From DATEZO01 sp035255485 (GTDB lineage: Bacteria; Pseudomonadota; Gammaproteobacteria; Burkholderiales; Burkholderiaceae_D), in NCBI GenBank assembly GCA_035255485.1, contig DATEZO010000056.1, positions 1 through 21,902 of the forward strand: a stretch of DNA of 21,902 bases, read 5' to 3'. The stretch's first letter is position 1, and every line of letters begins with the position of its first letter. Position numbers and translations under genes: made by a program. Below, one piece after another: positions 1 through 7,038 of the stretch. The notes below the pieces were generated by a model that made no database searches, was not told the origin of the DNA, and worked only from the letters and a program-made list of their open reading frames with translations.

Positions 1-59
1 CCGTCCCGCTTGCTGCCGATGACCAGGCGCTTCAACAACTCTGAGTCGTTCTCTGTCAT
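1..59 (-). CDS. tnpA: IS66-type TnpA, N-terminus only
   Basis: The minus strand from the ATG at 59 reads MTENDSELLKRLVIGSKRDG and runs off the window. This resembles the N-terminus of the small IS66 TnpA protein (IS3/IS911-like helix-turn-helix accessory protein), which is needed for transposition with TnpB and the DDE protein TnpC. Only 19 complete codons are visible, so the call rests on this N-terminal signature and on the IS-like end just outside it. The Shine-Dalgarno-like AAGGTGG upstream of the ATG lies inside a perfect palindrome. Confidence 0.55.
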   Translation of the reverse strand, partial: MTENDSELLKRLVIGSKRD

Positions 60-62
60 AGG

Positions 63-86
63 TGTCCACCTTCATGAAGGTGGACA
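63..86. repeat. 24-bp perfect palindrome covering the tnpA ribosome binding site
   Basis: Bases 63-86 are a perfect palindrome centred on a CATG core. Read on the minus strand, its second arm holds AAGGTGG, about 7 bases before the tnpA ATG at 59. As RNA it could fold into a hairpin that hides the ribosome binding site. Inference: this could keep TnpA translation low when readthrough transcripts enter the element. Confidence 0.6.
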
Positions 87-139
87 TATCCTGACGAGTC
101 AGCCTCGGCAATTCAAGACGTCAATGATGGACCGCTTAC

Positions 140-658
140 AATAAGACCCGGGTTACGCGCTGTGTGAAGGATTTGTTCGGGTATCCCGAAGGCCGACGCA
201 TCGCAAACCTGTCAACAGTTGTTCATCCCGACACGCGCCGGCTGATTCTTCCTTTCGGCTTCGTGCAATCGCCAATCCTTGCATCACTGTGCCTTTACAA
301 GAGCGCCTTGGGTAGTTTTCTTGAGGGCCTTTGGGAGACATACAGTGTCGTGGCGAGTGTATATGTCGACGACCTTATTCTGTCCTGCAATGATGAAACA
401 GCTCTAAGGGAGGCGATCGCGGAAATAAAGCGGAAAGCGGATCGCTCCGGATTTATGCTCAATCCGGATAAGGAAGCTGGCCCGGACCGGATGATCACAG
501 CGTTCAATGTTCGACTGTCCCACGAATCGCTAGAAATCGACCCGCACCGATTCGCAGAAATTACCGCGGCCTTCCATGAGGCTGATAGCGAGCGAGTTCG
601 TGAAGGGATTAGAGGATATGTGAACTCGATCAATCCGTATCAGGCGGCTCTCTTGTAG
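140..658 (+). pseudogene. Reverse transcriptase, 5' part removed by the IS66 insertion
   Basis: The frame is open from the IS junction to the stop at 656-658 and has no start codon that would make a full enzyme. The first candidate is a GTG at 164, which falls inside the polymerase core. Visible reverse transcriptase features are the LPFGFVQSP segment (a counterpart of the LPQGxxxSP motif), the catalytic YVDD at 362-373 in the string SVYVDDLILS, and a palm/thumb-like tail with GFMLNPDKE. The fingers and first part of the palm are missing, so the remnant should be inactive. The type cannot be assigned from this fragment: it could be a defence-associated reverse transcriptase (DRT/UG class), given the defence genes nearby, or a retron-like enzyme. 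No group II intron domain follows. Confidence 0.75.
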
Positions 659-772
659 CTTGTAGCCGCTCGGCCTTGGAAGTGGTGGCACCGTTGAACG
701 TCAGCACTTGCTGCACGCATTCGTAGTTGGACACGACTGGATTTCCGATCACTGTGCCATTTTTGATTTTTT

Positions 773-1081
773 CTAATCCGTGTATGAGCGGTCATGCGAC
801 GCGACTTCCCGGCCATTTGTGTGTAGCTTCGCCGTAAATCGGTTGATGTCTGGTTCATTCTGAAACGGGCCGCTCGGATCGTAGGATCGAACGTAAAGGC
901 TTACCACCTGACTCTCTTCGTCGGTGTATTCGTATTTGTACCCGAGCGTCATGATGTCACCTGTCTGCCCGCCTGCCATTCCCAAACGGATTGCTTCATC
1001 ACACACTTCCAAGAAGCCACGCTCCTCACATGCAACATCTATGGCAACTACGAGCGCATCATATATTTGCCGTGCCTGCAT
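773..1081 (-). CDS. Hypothetical protein, 102 aa
   Basis: This is an unrecognised small acidic protein and the last gene of the leftward run. The start at 1081 is ATG with AGGAAAAGGAA directly upstream, a good ribosome binding site. There is no signal peptide and no membrane segment. A helical N-terminal half (ARQIYDALVVAIDVACEERG) is followed by strand-like segments (GYKYEYTDEESQVVSLYVRSY). It ends 16 bases downstream of the preceding gene's stop. The balanced composition and the ribosome binding site support a real gene; the function is unknown. Confidence 0.5.
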   Translation of the reverse strand: MQARQIYDALVVAIDVACEERGFLEVCDEAIRLGMAGGQTGDIMTLGYKYEYTDEESQVVSLYVRSYDPSGPFQNEPDINRFTAKLHTNGREVASHDRSYTD

Positions 1082-1096
1082 TTCCTTTTCCTAATT

Positions 1097-1561
1097 CTAA
1101 AGCTTCTCGGAGAGGACACAGAAGCCGCTAAAGGCAGTAAAGATGTCGTCGCCTACGCCATACATCGAAACGCCTTGACCGGATTGTCGATTTATCGATA
1201 TCGACACTTCCTTTATGCCAAACCACTCGCTCTCCAGTTTGGCCTTACCGGAGTACACCGTGTCAGAAACATGCAGCTTCATAGGAGGGGTGTTCAGCAG
1301 GAAAGGTATGGATGTCGTAAGCAAACCAGCATCTTCGTTAAGCTCGACCACAATGCGAGTATCCTTCTCCGCCCTTTCCATTGCTTCGCTCCGAGCTGCA
1401 ATTCCCCATCCACGCGTGTACCTAGGGGCCATGCCAGTGCAAATTAATGTCACAGTTGCTCGGTCGGCTTTTGGGTGAGTCGTCTTTGGGTTTCTAGGCG
1501 TCGCCGCAAACGCAGTTGCCGTCGCAGCGAGAGCTACACCAAAGATCAAAATTCTTATCAT
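1097..1561 (-). CDS. Hypothetical exported protein, 154 aa
   Basis: The N-terminus MIRILIFGVALAATATAFAA is a typical Sec signal peptide, with a short basic start, a hydrophobic core and an AxA site near residue 20, so the product is probably periplasmic. The mature part has alternating strand-like segments. Two cysteines are visible (ICTG near residue 41 and GFCVL near residue 147) and could form a disulfide. No clear ribosome binding site precedes the ATG, but the gene begins 11 bases after the stop of the gene upstream and may be translated from the same message. I do not recognise the family. Confidence 0.55.
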   Translation of the reverse strand: MIRILIFGVALAATATAFAATPRNPKTTHPKADRATVTLICTGMAPRYTRGWGIAARSEAMERAEKDTRIVVELNEDAGLLTTSIPFLLNTPPMKLHVSDTVYSGKAKLESEWFGIKEVSISINRQSGQGVSMYGVGDDIFTAFSGFCVLSEKL

Positions 1562-1572
1562 TGGGTCTTTTT

Positions 1573-1830
1573 CTATTTGCGGAAGGTTCCGTTCGCCTTG
1601 ATAAGTTCAATCAACTTTTCGCGTTCGATAATCCAAATATTGGTCTGCTCCGAACGCGGACCTTTAAACTGGTCGCACTCATCTGTCATCTCGATCAACT
1701 CAATCAACTCCTGCTGGTCAGGTTTCAGTTTGACCGTACGACTTTTGTCGTAGTGCCCACTGGAGCTCTCATGAAAGTAGTCAACGAGTGTGATTTCACC
1801 TAATGCAGGCGGATTTCGTGTAGTAGCCAT
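1573..1830 (-). CDS. Hypothetical protein, 85 aa
   Basis: This is a small charged soluble protein of unknown family. The start at 1830 is ATG with GGAGG eight bases upstream, the best ribosome binding site in the leftward cluster. The middle (LKPDQQELIELIEMTDECDQF) and the end (IIEREKLIELIKANGTF) look helical and could pair. It lies 14 bases after the preceding gene and 11 bases before the exported protein gene, so the three are probably co-transcribed. Size and charge fit an immunity protein or small regulator, but nothing specific supports either. Confidence 0.5.
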   Translation of the reverse strand: MATTRNPPALGEITLVDYFHESSSGHYDKSRTVKLKPDQQELIELIEMTDECDQFKGPRSEQTNIWIIEREKLIELIKANGTFRK

Positions 1831-1844
1831 CTATTTTTCCTCCA

Positions 1845-2267
1845 TCAAGACGCAGAATCCTTCAGCTGCTTTATACCCGCGTCAAGTGCCAGTTCAACTG
1901 CTTTGACCGCCAACGTCTTAGCACCAGTTGCCACTGCTGATTTAATTCGCTCCCCCAAAGGTTCTTCAGTCTCTGCGTCGAAGACGGCCGGTGTTGCATT
2001 GAGAACAGCCAATCCCCTCTGCGTCAGGACAACAGCTTGGGCGGTAGAGGCCGCAAAGCCATTTGTTCGGACATAACCTTTCTCGCTCAACCAGAGAATC
2101 ACCGCGCGTGCTTCGTCTGTTGTGGCGTCAGGAGTGCTAGTGGACGAATGAAATATATCGTTGAACCGAGGACCAATATGAATTGGGTTAGGAAAGGCTT
2201 GATAGAGCGCACCAAACAATACAGCGACGCGGTAATTGAATAGGTTGATATTTTCAGGATGAGTCAT
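1845..2267 (-). CDS. Hypothetical protein with winged-helix-like core, 140 aa
   Basis: The start chosen is the ATG at 2267 (MTHPENINLF). The open frame extends further upstream, but that part overlaps the neighbouring gene and reads poorly. The ATG overlaps the end of the upstream gene by 14 bases, suggesting coupled translation. Residues of about 60-95 (TTDEARAVILWLSEKGYVR ... VVLTQRGLAVLN) resemble a winged-helix fold: helices, then a TxxG turn and a strand. The C-terminal 35 residues form a long alanine-rich, possibly membrane-associating amphipathic helix (AVATGAKTLAVKAVELALDA). No family is recognised. An effector or sensor of a small multi-gene system is possible but is inference. Confidence 0.55.
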   Translation of the reverse strand: MTHPENINLFNYRVAVLFGALYQAFPNPIHIGPRFNDIFHSSTSTPDATTDEARAVILWLSEKGYVRTNGFAASTAQAVVLTQRGLAVLNATPAVFDAETEEPLGERIKSAVATGAKTLAVKAVELALDAGIKQLKDSAS

Positions 2268-2553
2268 GTTTTTCGTACTGTTTATCAAAAGCGCGACGCA
2301 CCATCTCGATGAACCGGGCATCGATGTTACGAAGACGGGTAATATGCCACTCGTAAGGAACCACCTTCCCACCAAGCTCAAGTTTCATTGAGAATGTATC
2401 GTTGTCGGTCTTGTCATACAAAGTGACCAGCAGCCAGGAATGGTATCGGTCAGAGCAATTAATGCGTCGTTCACATTCTTCATGAGACTTTCCCTCGATC
2501 AAGTGATCAGCTAGGTGCCCCGGCAGCGTTCGGTGGAGTCCAACCGGCGGCAC
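2254..2553 (-). CDS. Hypothetical protein, about 83-99 aa
   Basis: Residues from SHEECERRINCSDRYHSWLL to the end read as a genuine folded domain, with strand-rich LVTLYDKTDNDTFSMKLELGG followed by helical FIEMVRRAFDKQYEK. The start is uncertain. The longest form begins with a GTG at 2553 and overlaps the upstream gene by 47 bases. A TTG at 2502, just after that gene's stop, would give about 83 residues. Neither has a strong ribosome binding site. The 3' end overlaps the next gene by 14 bases, tying it into the same operon. The family is unknown. Confidence 0.5.
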   Translation of the reverse strand: MPPVGLHRTLPGHLADHLIEGKSHEECERRINCSDRYHSWLLVTLYDKTDNDTFSMKLELGGKVVPYEWHITRLRNIDARFIEMVRRAFDKQYEKHDSS

Positions 2554-2881
2554 GGGCGATCAGTTGCCACTTCGGTACCTGCGATGCGATCTGAGCCTGA
2601 CAATAGCGTTGCACGGCGAAGATTGCGTCGGAGATTTGTTTGCGACTGCCGGCATTCATGCTGTAGCTCTGGGCATAGTTCAGCAACCGGAACTTCTTTA
2701 CGTGCGCCATCTCGGGTTGATCACGAAAGAACAGGGCAATTTTTCCCGCCGCTTCATGCAATCGGGGATCTTCCATTCTGAGGATCAGCTGATCTAGCTT
2801 GTTGAATACTGCCGAGCCACTGCCCATGTGGGACAGCAGCAACAGCAAGTCCTTGTATTCTTTTTTGTCGTCGTTCGCCAT
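2507..2881 (-). CDS. Hypothetical helical protein, 124 aa
   Basis: This unrecognised protein starts at the ATG at 2881 (MANDDKKEYKDLLLLLSHMG). It appears almost wholly alpha-helical, with no signal peptide, and carries aromatic-rich stretches such as FRLLNYAQSYSMN. It overlaps the gene downstream by up to 47 bases, depending on that gene's start. It follows the 2914-3357 gene after 32 bases, so the same transcript is likely. The ribosome binding site is weak. Confidence 0.5.
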   Translation of the reverse strand: MANDDKKEYKDLLLLLSHMGSGSAVFNKLDQLILRMEDPRLHEAAGKIALFFRDQPEMAHVKKFRLLNYAQSYSMNAGSRKQISDAIFAVQRYCQAQIASQVPKWQLIARAAGWTPPNAAGAPS

Positions 2882-2913
2882 GGCTAAAATTTTTCCGGGA
2901 TGTTTGGCTTACG

Positions 2914-3357
2914 TCATGCCGGCCGGTTCACAGAATTATCAAATTTCTCAAGGAAAGTCTTGACCAAGACTGCTACCGACCGCTGCTTGCCGTTGTAATC
3001 AACGAACCAGTCAAGACCATCGTTGCCCACGTGTCCAGGCGAGCCCCAAAAGTCGTCATGCTCCCATTCGAGTTCATCTTGATGAGTCTGTACGGAGGCC
3101 GCCAATTTGCAGTGCTTGGTTCCATTCGCTAGTTGGCGTATCGTATCCCACTCGGGGTAGGCCGCCTTCATCGCGCACTTTGCTGCATCATTGAAATCTC
3201 GTCCAAGATCGACCTCGAAGTGCCAATCAGCGACGTGGTTCGCCATGAGGATGGCACCGATCAAGTCGCTAAATCGCTTGTCCCTCCAAATATCGTCGAG
3301 GGCTTCTCTTGCCAAAGCGGCGAGGTCGTCCGCGCAAGTGATTTTCGTAACGGCCAT
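2914..3357 (-). CDS. Hypothetical protein, 147 aa
   Basis: The start at 3357 is ATG with AAGGA five bases upstream. The protein is acidic and rich in tryptophan and histidine (DIWRDKRF, HVADWHFEVDL, ELEWEHDDFWG, DGLDWFVDYN). The segment from about residue 70 (EWDTIRQLANGTKHCKL) resembles the 'xxxNGxKH' helix seen in some nucleotide-handling or HEPN-like proteins, but this is a loose visual likeness and no family is claimed. It has no membrane segment and sits in line with the other leftward genes. Confidence 0.55.
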   Translation of the reverse strand: MAVTKITCADDLAALAREALDDIWRDKRFSDLIGAILMANHVADWHFEVDLGRDFNDAAKCAMKAAYPEWDTIRQLANGTKHCKLAASVQTHQDELEWEHDDFWGSPGHVGNDGLDWFVDYNGKQRSVAVLVKTFLEKFDNSVNRPA

Positions 3358-3519
3358 GAAATTCCTTTATCTCGGTACTTCTTCTTTCGACGCTTGGGCA
3401 TACCCGACTTCAATTTGCCTCCGGCGTCGAAGTATCGCGCTTGCATATTCTCCGGGGGGCTCGCACAAGCATGATGCAAGTGCCCCCTTATGTCGCCCGA
3501 TACTATTGGGCTTCTGTGA

Positions 3520-3924
3520 CTACTGTGCATCTGTGAAGGCCCAGTACTCAAGGGAGCACTTTTTGTTATACGGAATCAGGGAGTTTTCATTGAGGACGAA
3601 TGTTCTATAGCTCCGCCCCTTGGCCATTGCCGCGACGATCATTTGATAACCAGTTCCAGAAATGCCCGAGAAGCTTATCCGCATAACCACAGAGCCTTCC
3701 GCGCCAAACTTGTTTTGGTCCCGCCAGGGGGCGCCGAGAATATCAACACCTCGAAAACGCGCACTCTTGTGATAACAATTTAACGTTTGCATTGCAAAAT
3801 CTGCGGCACTTCCTTCCAACTTGGCAATATCAACCTGCCCCGGGGTATTGTAGTTATCAATGGCATTTGCGGTCGCCTGCGGGTTTTTCATCGCAAATGC
3901 CAAGATCATAGAAACTGGGTCCAT
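3520..3924 (-). CDS. Hypothetical protein, 134 aa
   Basis: The start at 3924 is ATG with a weak GGAAAG upstream. The N-terminal 50 residues are helical (MILAFAMKNPQATANAIDNY). The C-terminal 80 residues look beta-rich (SVVMRISFSGISGTGYQMIVAAMAKGR) and end NKKCSLEYW. The family is not recognised. A gap of about 160 bases separates it from the next gene on the left, so it may carry its own terminator or promoter. It may still belong to the same leftward unit as the genes on both sides. Confidence 0.5.
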   Translation of the reverse strand: MDPVSMILAFAMKNPQATANAIDNYNTPGQVDIAKLEGSAADFAMQTLNCYHKSARFRGVDILGAPWRDQNKFGAEGSVVMRISFSGISGTGYQMIVAAMAKGRSYRTFVLNENSLIPYNKKCSLEYWAFTDAQ

Positions 3925-4190
3925 GCCGATCTTTCCAATGGATGGTGTAGCGTGAGTAATCTTGACGCAACATATTGCCAGAGTGAAATTATTTAAACAA
4001 TATCGAATTTATGGGAGACGGACAGGTATCGTCATTCCAACTTCTTCGATAGCCATTCCTGGCTGGCGGCACATGGCACGGATGGCTCGAGCGGTTTAGG
4101 CTCAGTCAGCATTGGGCTGGGTGGAAAAGAAATTCACCGTGGTGACATATTTCACGCGATACAAAAACATGTACTTTGTAGTCGAAGGGA

Positions 4191-4517
4191 TTACCCCAAA
4201 AGTCGTTTTACGAATCGATATAGGCCATAAAAAATCGCTGCCCAGACCCCGATGCCGAGGAAAGTAGCCACTGCGCTAACAATATTGAAATCAGTGACAT
4301 TCATGGCGAGGGCTATACATCCGAGTACACCGCCGAAAAGCAGGATGCAGAACAACCCAATCGGGGTAAGGTAACCACCGGTCTCGTACATCACGGAGCC
4401 GCAAAAGGGACACATATGCTGCGTCTTCAAATAACGCAGCGCCCCCAGAAATGGACGGTAATGCCAGAGACGCGGGACGCATTGGCGATTGCAATGCGCG
4501 CATTCGATTGTATCCAC
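4191..4517 (-). CDS. Small zinc-ribbon membrane protein, 108 aa
   Basis: The start is GTG at 4517, with AGAGG seven bases upstream. The N-terminal third carries two pairs of cysteines (CAHCNRQC near residue 6 and CPFCGS near residue 36), a layout typical of a treble-clef or zinc-ribbon knuckle. Two hydrophobic segments follow, about residues 50-72 (PIGLFCILLFGGVLGCIALA) and 78-100 (IVSAVATFLGIGVWAAIFYG), and the tail is basic (RFVKRLLG). This suggests an inner-membrane protein with a cytoplasmic metal-binding head. It reads divergently from the XRE regulator at 4622. The role is unknown. Confidence 0.6.
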   Translation of the reverse strand: MDTIECAHCNRQCVPRLWHYRPFLGALRYLKTQHMCPFCGSVMYETGGYLTPIGLFCILLFGGVLGCIALAMNVTDFNIVSAVATFLGIGVWAAIFYGLYRFVKRLLG

Positions 4518-4538
4518 GGGCGGCCTCTTAATGTCACT

Positions 4539-4557
4539 TATAGTGCGTGCAACTATA
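4539..4557. promoter_or_regulatory. Possible operator between divergent genes
   Basis: TATAGT (4539-4544) and ACTATA (4552-4557) form an inverted repeat with a 7-base spacer in the 104-base gap between the leftward zinc-ribbon gene and the rightward XRE gene. The size and position suit a binding site for the XRE protein acting on both promoters. This is inference from symmetry and location only; the arms are short and A+T-rich. Confidence 0.3.
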
Positions 4558-4621
4558 GAGCGTGGCTACATAATGGTCAAATCCATATCCTCACAGCGTT
4601 GCTTATGCCTGATCCAACGCT

Positions 4622-4855
4622 ATGGACTACGACCCGCTTCAACTCTTTGGAAAACACCTTGTCGAACTGCGCAAAGCGCATGGCTGGTCCCAAGAAAAGT
4701 TGGCGCTGGAGAGCGGGTTGGCACGGTCTTATATCGGAGGAATCGAGCGCGGACAGCGCAACATCGCGCTAATCAATATTTGCGTTCTGGCTGATACGTT
4801 GGGCGTTGCTCCGAGCGAAATGCTGGATTTCTCTACCGAGAAAAAAGGACGCTGA
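4622..4855 (+). CDS. XRE-family helix-turn-helix regulator, 77 aa
   Basis: This is a single-domain Cro/C1-type DNA-binding protein. The helix-turn-helix spans about residues 9-66: FGKHLVELRKAHGWSQEKLA, then ESGLARSYIGGIERGQR, then ICVLADTLGVAPSEML. That is the full five-helix fold, and almost nothing follows it. The length fits small repressors of restriction-modification controllers, phage remnants and defence islands. It is transcribed away from the zinc-ribbon gene and its end overlaps the convergent 4833-5288 gene by 23 bases. The likely role is control of the divergent leftward genes or of itself. Confidence 0.85.
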   Translation: MDYDPLQLFGKHLVELRKAHGWSQEKLALESGLARSYIGGIERGQRNIALINICVLADTLGVAPSEMLDFSTEKKGR

Positions 4856-5288
4856 TTATCAAATTGAATTCAGTATTAGCTGATCCAGCTTTTAGTTCTA
4901 ACCAACCGGAGCGTTCAACATAACGGCGCATCTCGATGTGCGTGATCGGCATTTCCACCGAACCAGGATTCCGATTCTCACCCAGCGCCTCCCGTACGAA
5001 ACGCGGCATGTCCTCCTCGGGAAGCGGATCGAATATAGACGGCCGCATGAAATTCATCAATCCGTCCACCTCATCCCGATTCCAATCGTCGAAAGGCGGA
5101 ATAGCGTAGCCAGTGTCGCGTGAATGGCATTCCAAGAATTTTTCTACATCCACCGTCACCACGGTGTAGTTGTACTCATCGCCCAGCCGCCGATGGAATA
5201 ACGTGTACGGATAGTGCGGATTGTTCGGTAGTGGGACGCGCCAAAGGGTCCCCTTCGGCGATTGTATGGTCATGATAGTATCCGTCAT
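4833..5288 (-). CDS. Hypothetical protein, 151 aa
   Basis: The start chosen is the ATG at 5288 (MTDTIMTIQSPKG) because GGAGG lies nine bases upstream; an upstream in-frame ATG at 5309 has none. The protein is soluble and acidic with many aromatic residues (NNPHYPYTLFHRRLGDEYNY, FDDWNRDEVDGLMNFMRP). It has no recognisable catalytic motif, signal peptide or membrane segment. It converges on the XRE gene with a 23-base tail overlap, so each transcript would be antisense to the end of the other. The family is unknown. Confidence 0.55.
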   Translation of the reverse strand: MTDTIMTIQSPKGTLWRVPLPNNPHYPYTLFHRRLGDEYNYTVVTVDVEKFLECHSRDTGYAIPPFDDWNRDEVDGLMNFMRPSIFDPLPEEDMPRFVREALGENRNPGSVEMPITHIEMRRYVERSGWLELKAGSANTEFNLIISVLFSR

Positions 5289-5379
5289 AACAACATTCCT
5301 CCAAGGCAACTCGCCAAAACATCTTATCCTAAGAACATCGGCGAAGCATATAAAGACGGCTACCTGAATCGGCTAGAAT

Positions 5380-5410
5380 GCTCCTAGGCATCGTTCCTAA
5401 GAGCTTTTTT
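5380..5410 (+). terminator. Terminator-like hairpin with T-run
   Basis: GCTCCTAGG (5380-5388) and CCTAAGAGC (5396-5404) pair with one mismatch over a 7-base loop and are followed by six T. It reads on the plus strand. No rightward gene ends just before it; the nearest is the XRE gene at 4855. It may instead shield the SIR2-HerA operon from upstream transcription. Confidence 0.4.
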
Positions 5411-5757
5411 ATTGGCAAATGGGTAATTTAATGGCAATAGCGCCAACGCGGAAAAGCGCTCACTCTGTCGATATCGACTTCGAGCCCCCCGACTCACCGC
5501 TGACAAATTGCGCTCCAACAAAATCCAAAACATTGCCGGCACTAGCGCTCGCCAGTGCATTCCATCCGAGCGCGTCAGCACGTTTTTCTTCGCTGTCCCG
5601 GCGCCCGAAGTTGCCCACGGGCTTCGACGAACTTACCAAGCCGTTGATGACAAAGACCAGATTGAATTCCCACGAAACTCACACATTGTCCACGCTGTGC
5701 AACACACTGCCGCCGAAGCTACTGAGCCGTGTGCTGTGCATTAAATGAGCGAACTAT
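5411..5757. other. Gap before the SIR2 gene; no confident gene
   Basis: No convincing intact gene lies in this stretch. The most protein-like reading is on the minus strand from the ATG at 5741 (MHSTRLSSFGGSVLHSVDNV) to the stop at 5460. It is interrupted by one in-frame TGA after about 20 codons and ends in a Ser/Gly-rich tail, so at best it is a decayed small gene. A rightward frame ending at 5744 is also open but reads as a shadow. The promoter for the SIR2-HerA pair should lie here, but no clear -35/-10 pair could be picked out. Confidence 0.3.
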
Positions 5758-7038
5758 ATGGTCACAACAGCCTCGCCTGCTTCACTTCTCTCAACAACGA
5801 CGGCCGGCAAGCCGATGTTCTTTGGACCAGAGTCGGCAGCTTGGAAAGATTTAAAACCTGACATTCCGACTGGGGTCGACCCAGGTGAAGAACAGAAGCT
5901 CCTTGCAACAGCGAAAGCTGCGAAGGAAGAACTCAAAACGGTCCTTTTGTCATCACTCCAAATGCAGCATGTTGTCGTGCTCGCTGGAAGTGGAACATCC
6001 TTGGGTCCCGTTACAAAGGGGCCTTCAATGTGGACGCTCTGGGACTACTGTGTGAACGAGAATCCTGGAACTGGAAATGCCAAACGGGAGATATCCTCCA
6101 CAGCCACGAAGGTCATTGCTGCCATTGGATTCAACATCGCCGTTGAGAAGGAAAACATTGAAGCCTTACTGTCTCGTTGCGAGGCGTTCCTTCAAGTGAC
6201 AGACAGCAAAGAAGTCGCGGCCTTCGTCACAGCGTCGAAGAAGGTAATTCTCGAAAAGTGCTCCCAATTCATCGAGTCAACGGACGCGAATCAACTGGCG
6301 GCCCATCGAATATTCCTTCATCGGCTCTCACGCCGACGGGTTCGTGATTCGAGGCTGAAACTTTTCACCACCAACTACGACCTTTGCTTTGAGACTGCGG
6401 CAGGACGGCAAGGCTTGGTCGTTCTCGACGGCTTCTCATTTACGCAGCCGCGACACTTCGACCCGCGTTTCTTTTTGTACGATATTGTCCGGCGGCCCAC
6501 AACAGGTGATGAGGTCGGCACTCCGCTGGAAGGAGTTTTTCACCTCTACAAGCTTCACGGTTCGGTCAATTGGTCGCGCACGGGTGACGGGGAAATCGAA
6601 GTGACGCCCCAACCGACTCCGGAATCAGCATGTCTGATTTATCCAGCAAAAGGGAAGTATCAGCAATCCTACGTTCAACCTCACCTTGAATTAGTGTCAC
6701 AGTATTTCTCCGCTCTCCGGCAGCCGAACACTTGCCTCATCGTCACTGGCTTTGGTTTTAATGATGATCATTTGGCTGAGCCGATCCTCGCCGCCGTGCG
6801 CACGAATCCACATTTGCGGCTGATTATTGTCAATCCGGCAGCCGATGACCTGACGGCACGACCGAAAGAGAAGAACAAGTATTGGGAGACGTTGTTCAGT
6901 TTAGCCAAACAGGGAGAGGACGTTTGGTTGATAAACGCCAACTTCGGCGATTTTACCGAAATGATCCCAGATCTGAGATCCCTAACTCCGGCACAACGAT
7001 TAACGCGGGATATAAAAGATCTAGCAGGTGCCAAATGA
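5758..7038 (+). CDS. SIR2-like NADase of a SIR2-HerA defence pair, 426 aa
   Basis: Known for the family: defence SIR2 proteins hydrolyse NAD+ on infection and starve the phage and cell. The SIR2 core is visible: AGSGTSLG (residues 76-83, nucleotide-binding loop), FTTNYD (203-208, with the expected catalytic-site Asn206 and Asp208), YKLHGSVNW (264-272, with His267 at the catalytic position) and GFGFNDDHL (331-339). There is no signal peptide and no extra effector domain, and the length suits the SIR2 partner of HerA systems. The next gene begins within its stop codon (ATGA). The start is not certain: the ATG at 5758 lacks a clear ribosome binding site, and a later ATG at 5815 (MFFGPESAAW) is an alternative. 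Confidence 0.88.
   Translation: MVTTASPASLLSTTTAGKPMFFGPESAAWKDLKPDIPTGVDPGEEQKLLATAKAAKEELKTVLLSSLQMQHVVVLAGSGTSLGPVTKGPSMWTLWDYCVNENPGTGNAKREISSTATKVIAAIGFNIAVEKENIEALLSRCEAFLQVTDSKEVAAFVTASKKVILEKCSQFIESTDANQLAAHRIFLHRLSRRRVRDSRLKLFTTNYDLCFETAAGRQGLVVLDGFSFTQPRHFDPRFFLYDIVRRPTTGDEVGTPLEGVFHLYKLHGSVNWSRTGDGEIEVTPQPTPESACLIYPAKGKYQQSYVQPHLELVSQYFSALRQPNTCLIVTGFGFNDDHLAEPILAAVRTNPHLRLIIVNPAADDLTARPKEKNKYWETLFSLAKQGEDVWLINANFGDFTEMIPDLRSLTPAQRLTRDIKDLAGAK

Larger units (their letters stand above)
1..139 (-). mobile_element. End of an IS66-family insertion sequence (partial)
   Basis: The first 139 bases read leftward as one end of an IS66-type element. On the minus strand the outer terminus begins GTAAGCGGTCC at position 139; IS66-family inverted repeats are known to start GTAA. 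The tnpA reading frame begins about 80 bases inside, as in that family. Position 140 is in the middle of a reverse transcriptase reading frame that stays open to 658, so 139/140 is inferred as the insertion junction. IS66 elements usually make an 8-bp target duplication, which here would be the bases 140-147 (AATAAGAC). The other end of the IS is outside the window, so the duplication cannot be confirmed. Confidence 0.6.

Noticed and set aside
773..4517. Integron cassette array
   Set aside because: The small same-strand genes suggested cassettes, but I found no attC-like pairs (GTTRRRY/RYYYAAC cores with internal boxes) between them and no integrase.
5419..5748. 109-codon plus-strand ORF before SIR2
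   Set aside because: It is proline/serine/threonine-rich with no domain and no ribosome binding site, and it overlaps another open frame; it was treated as a shadow.
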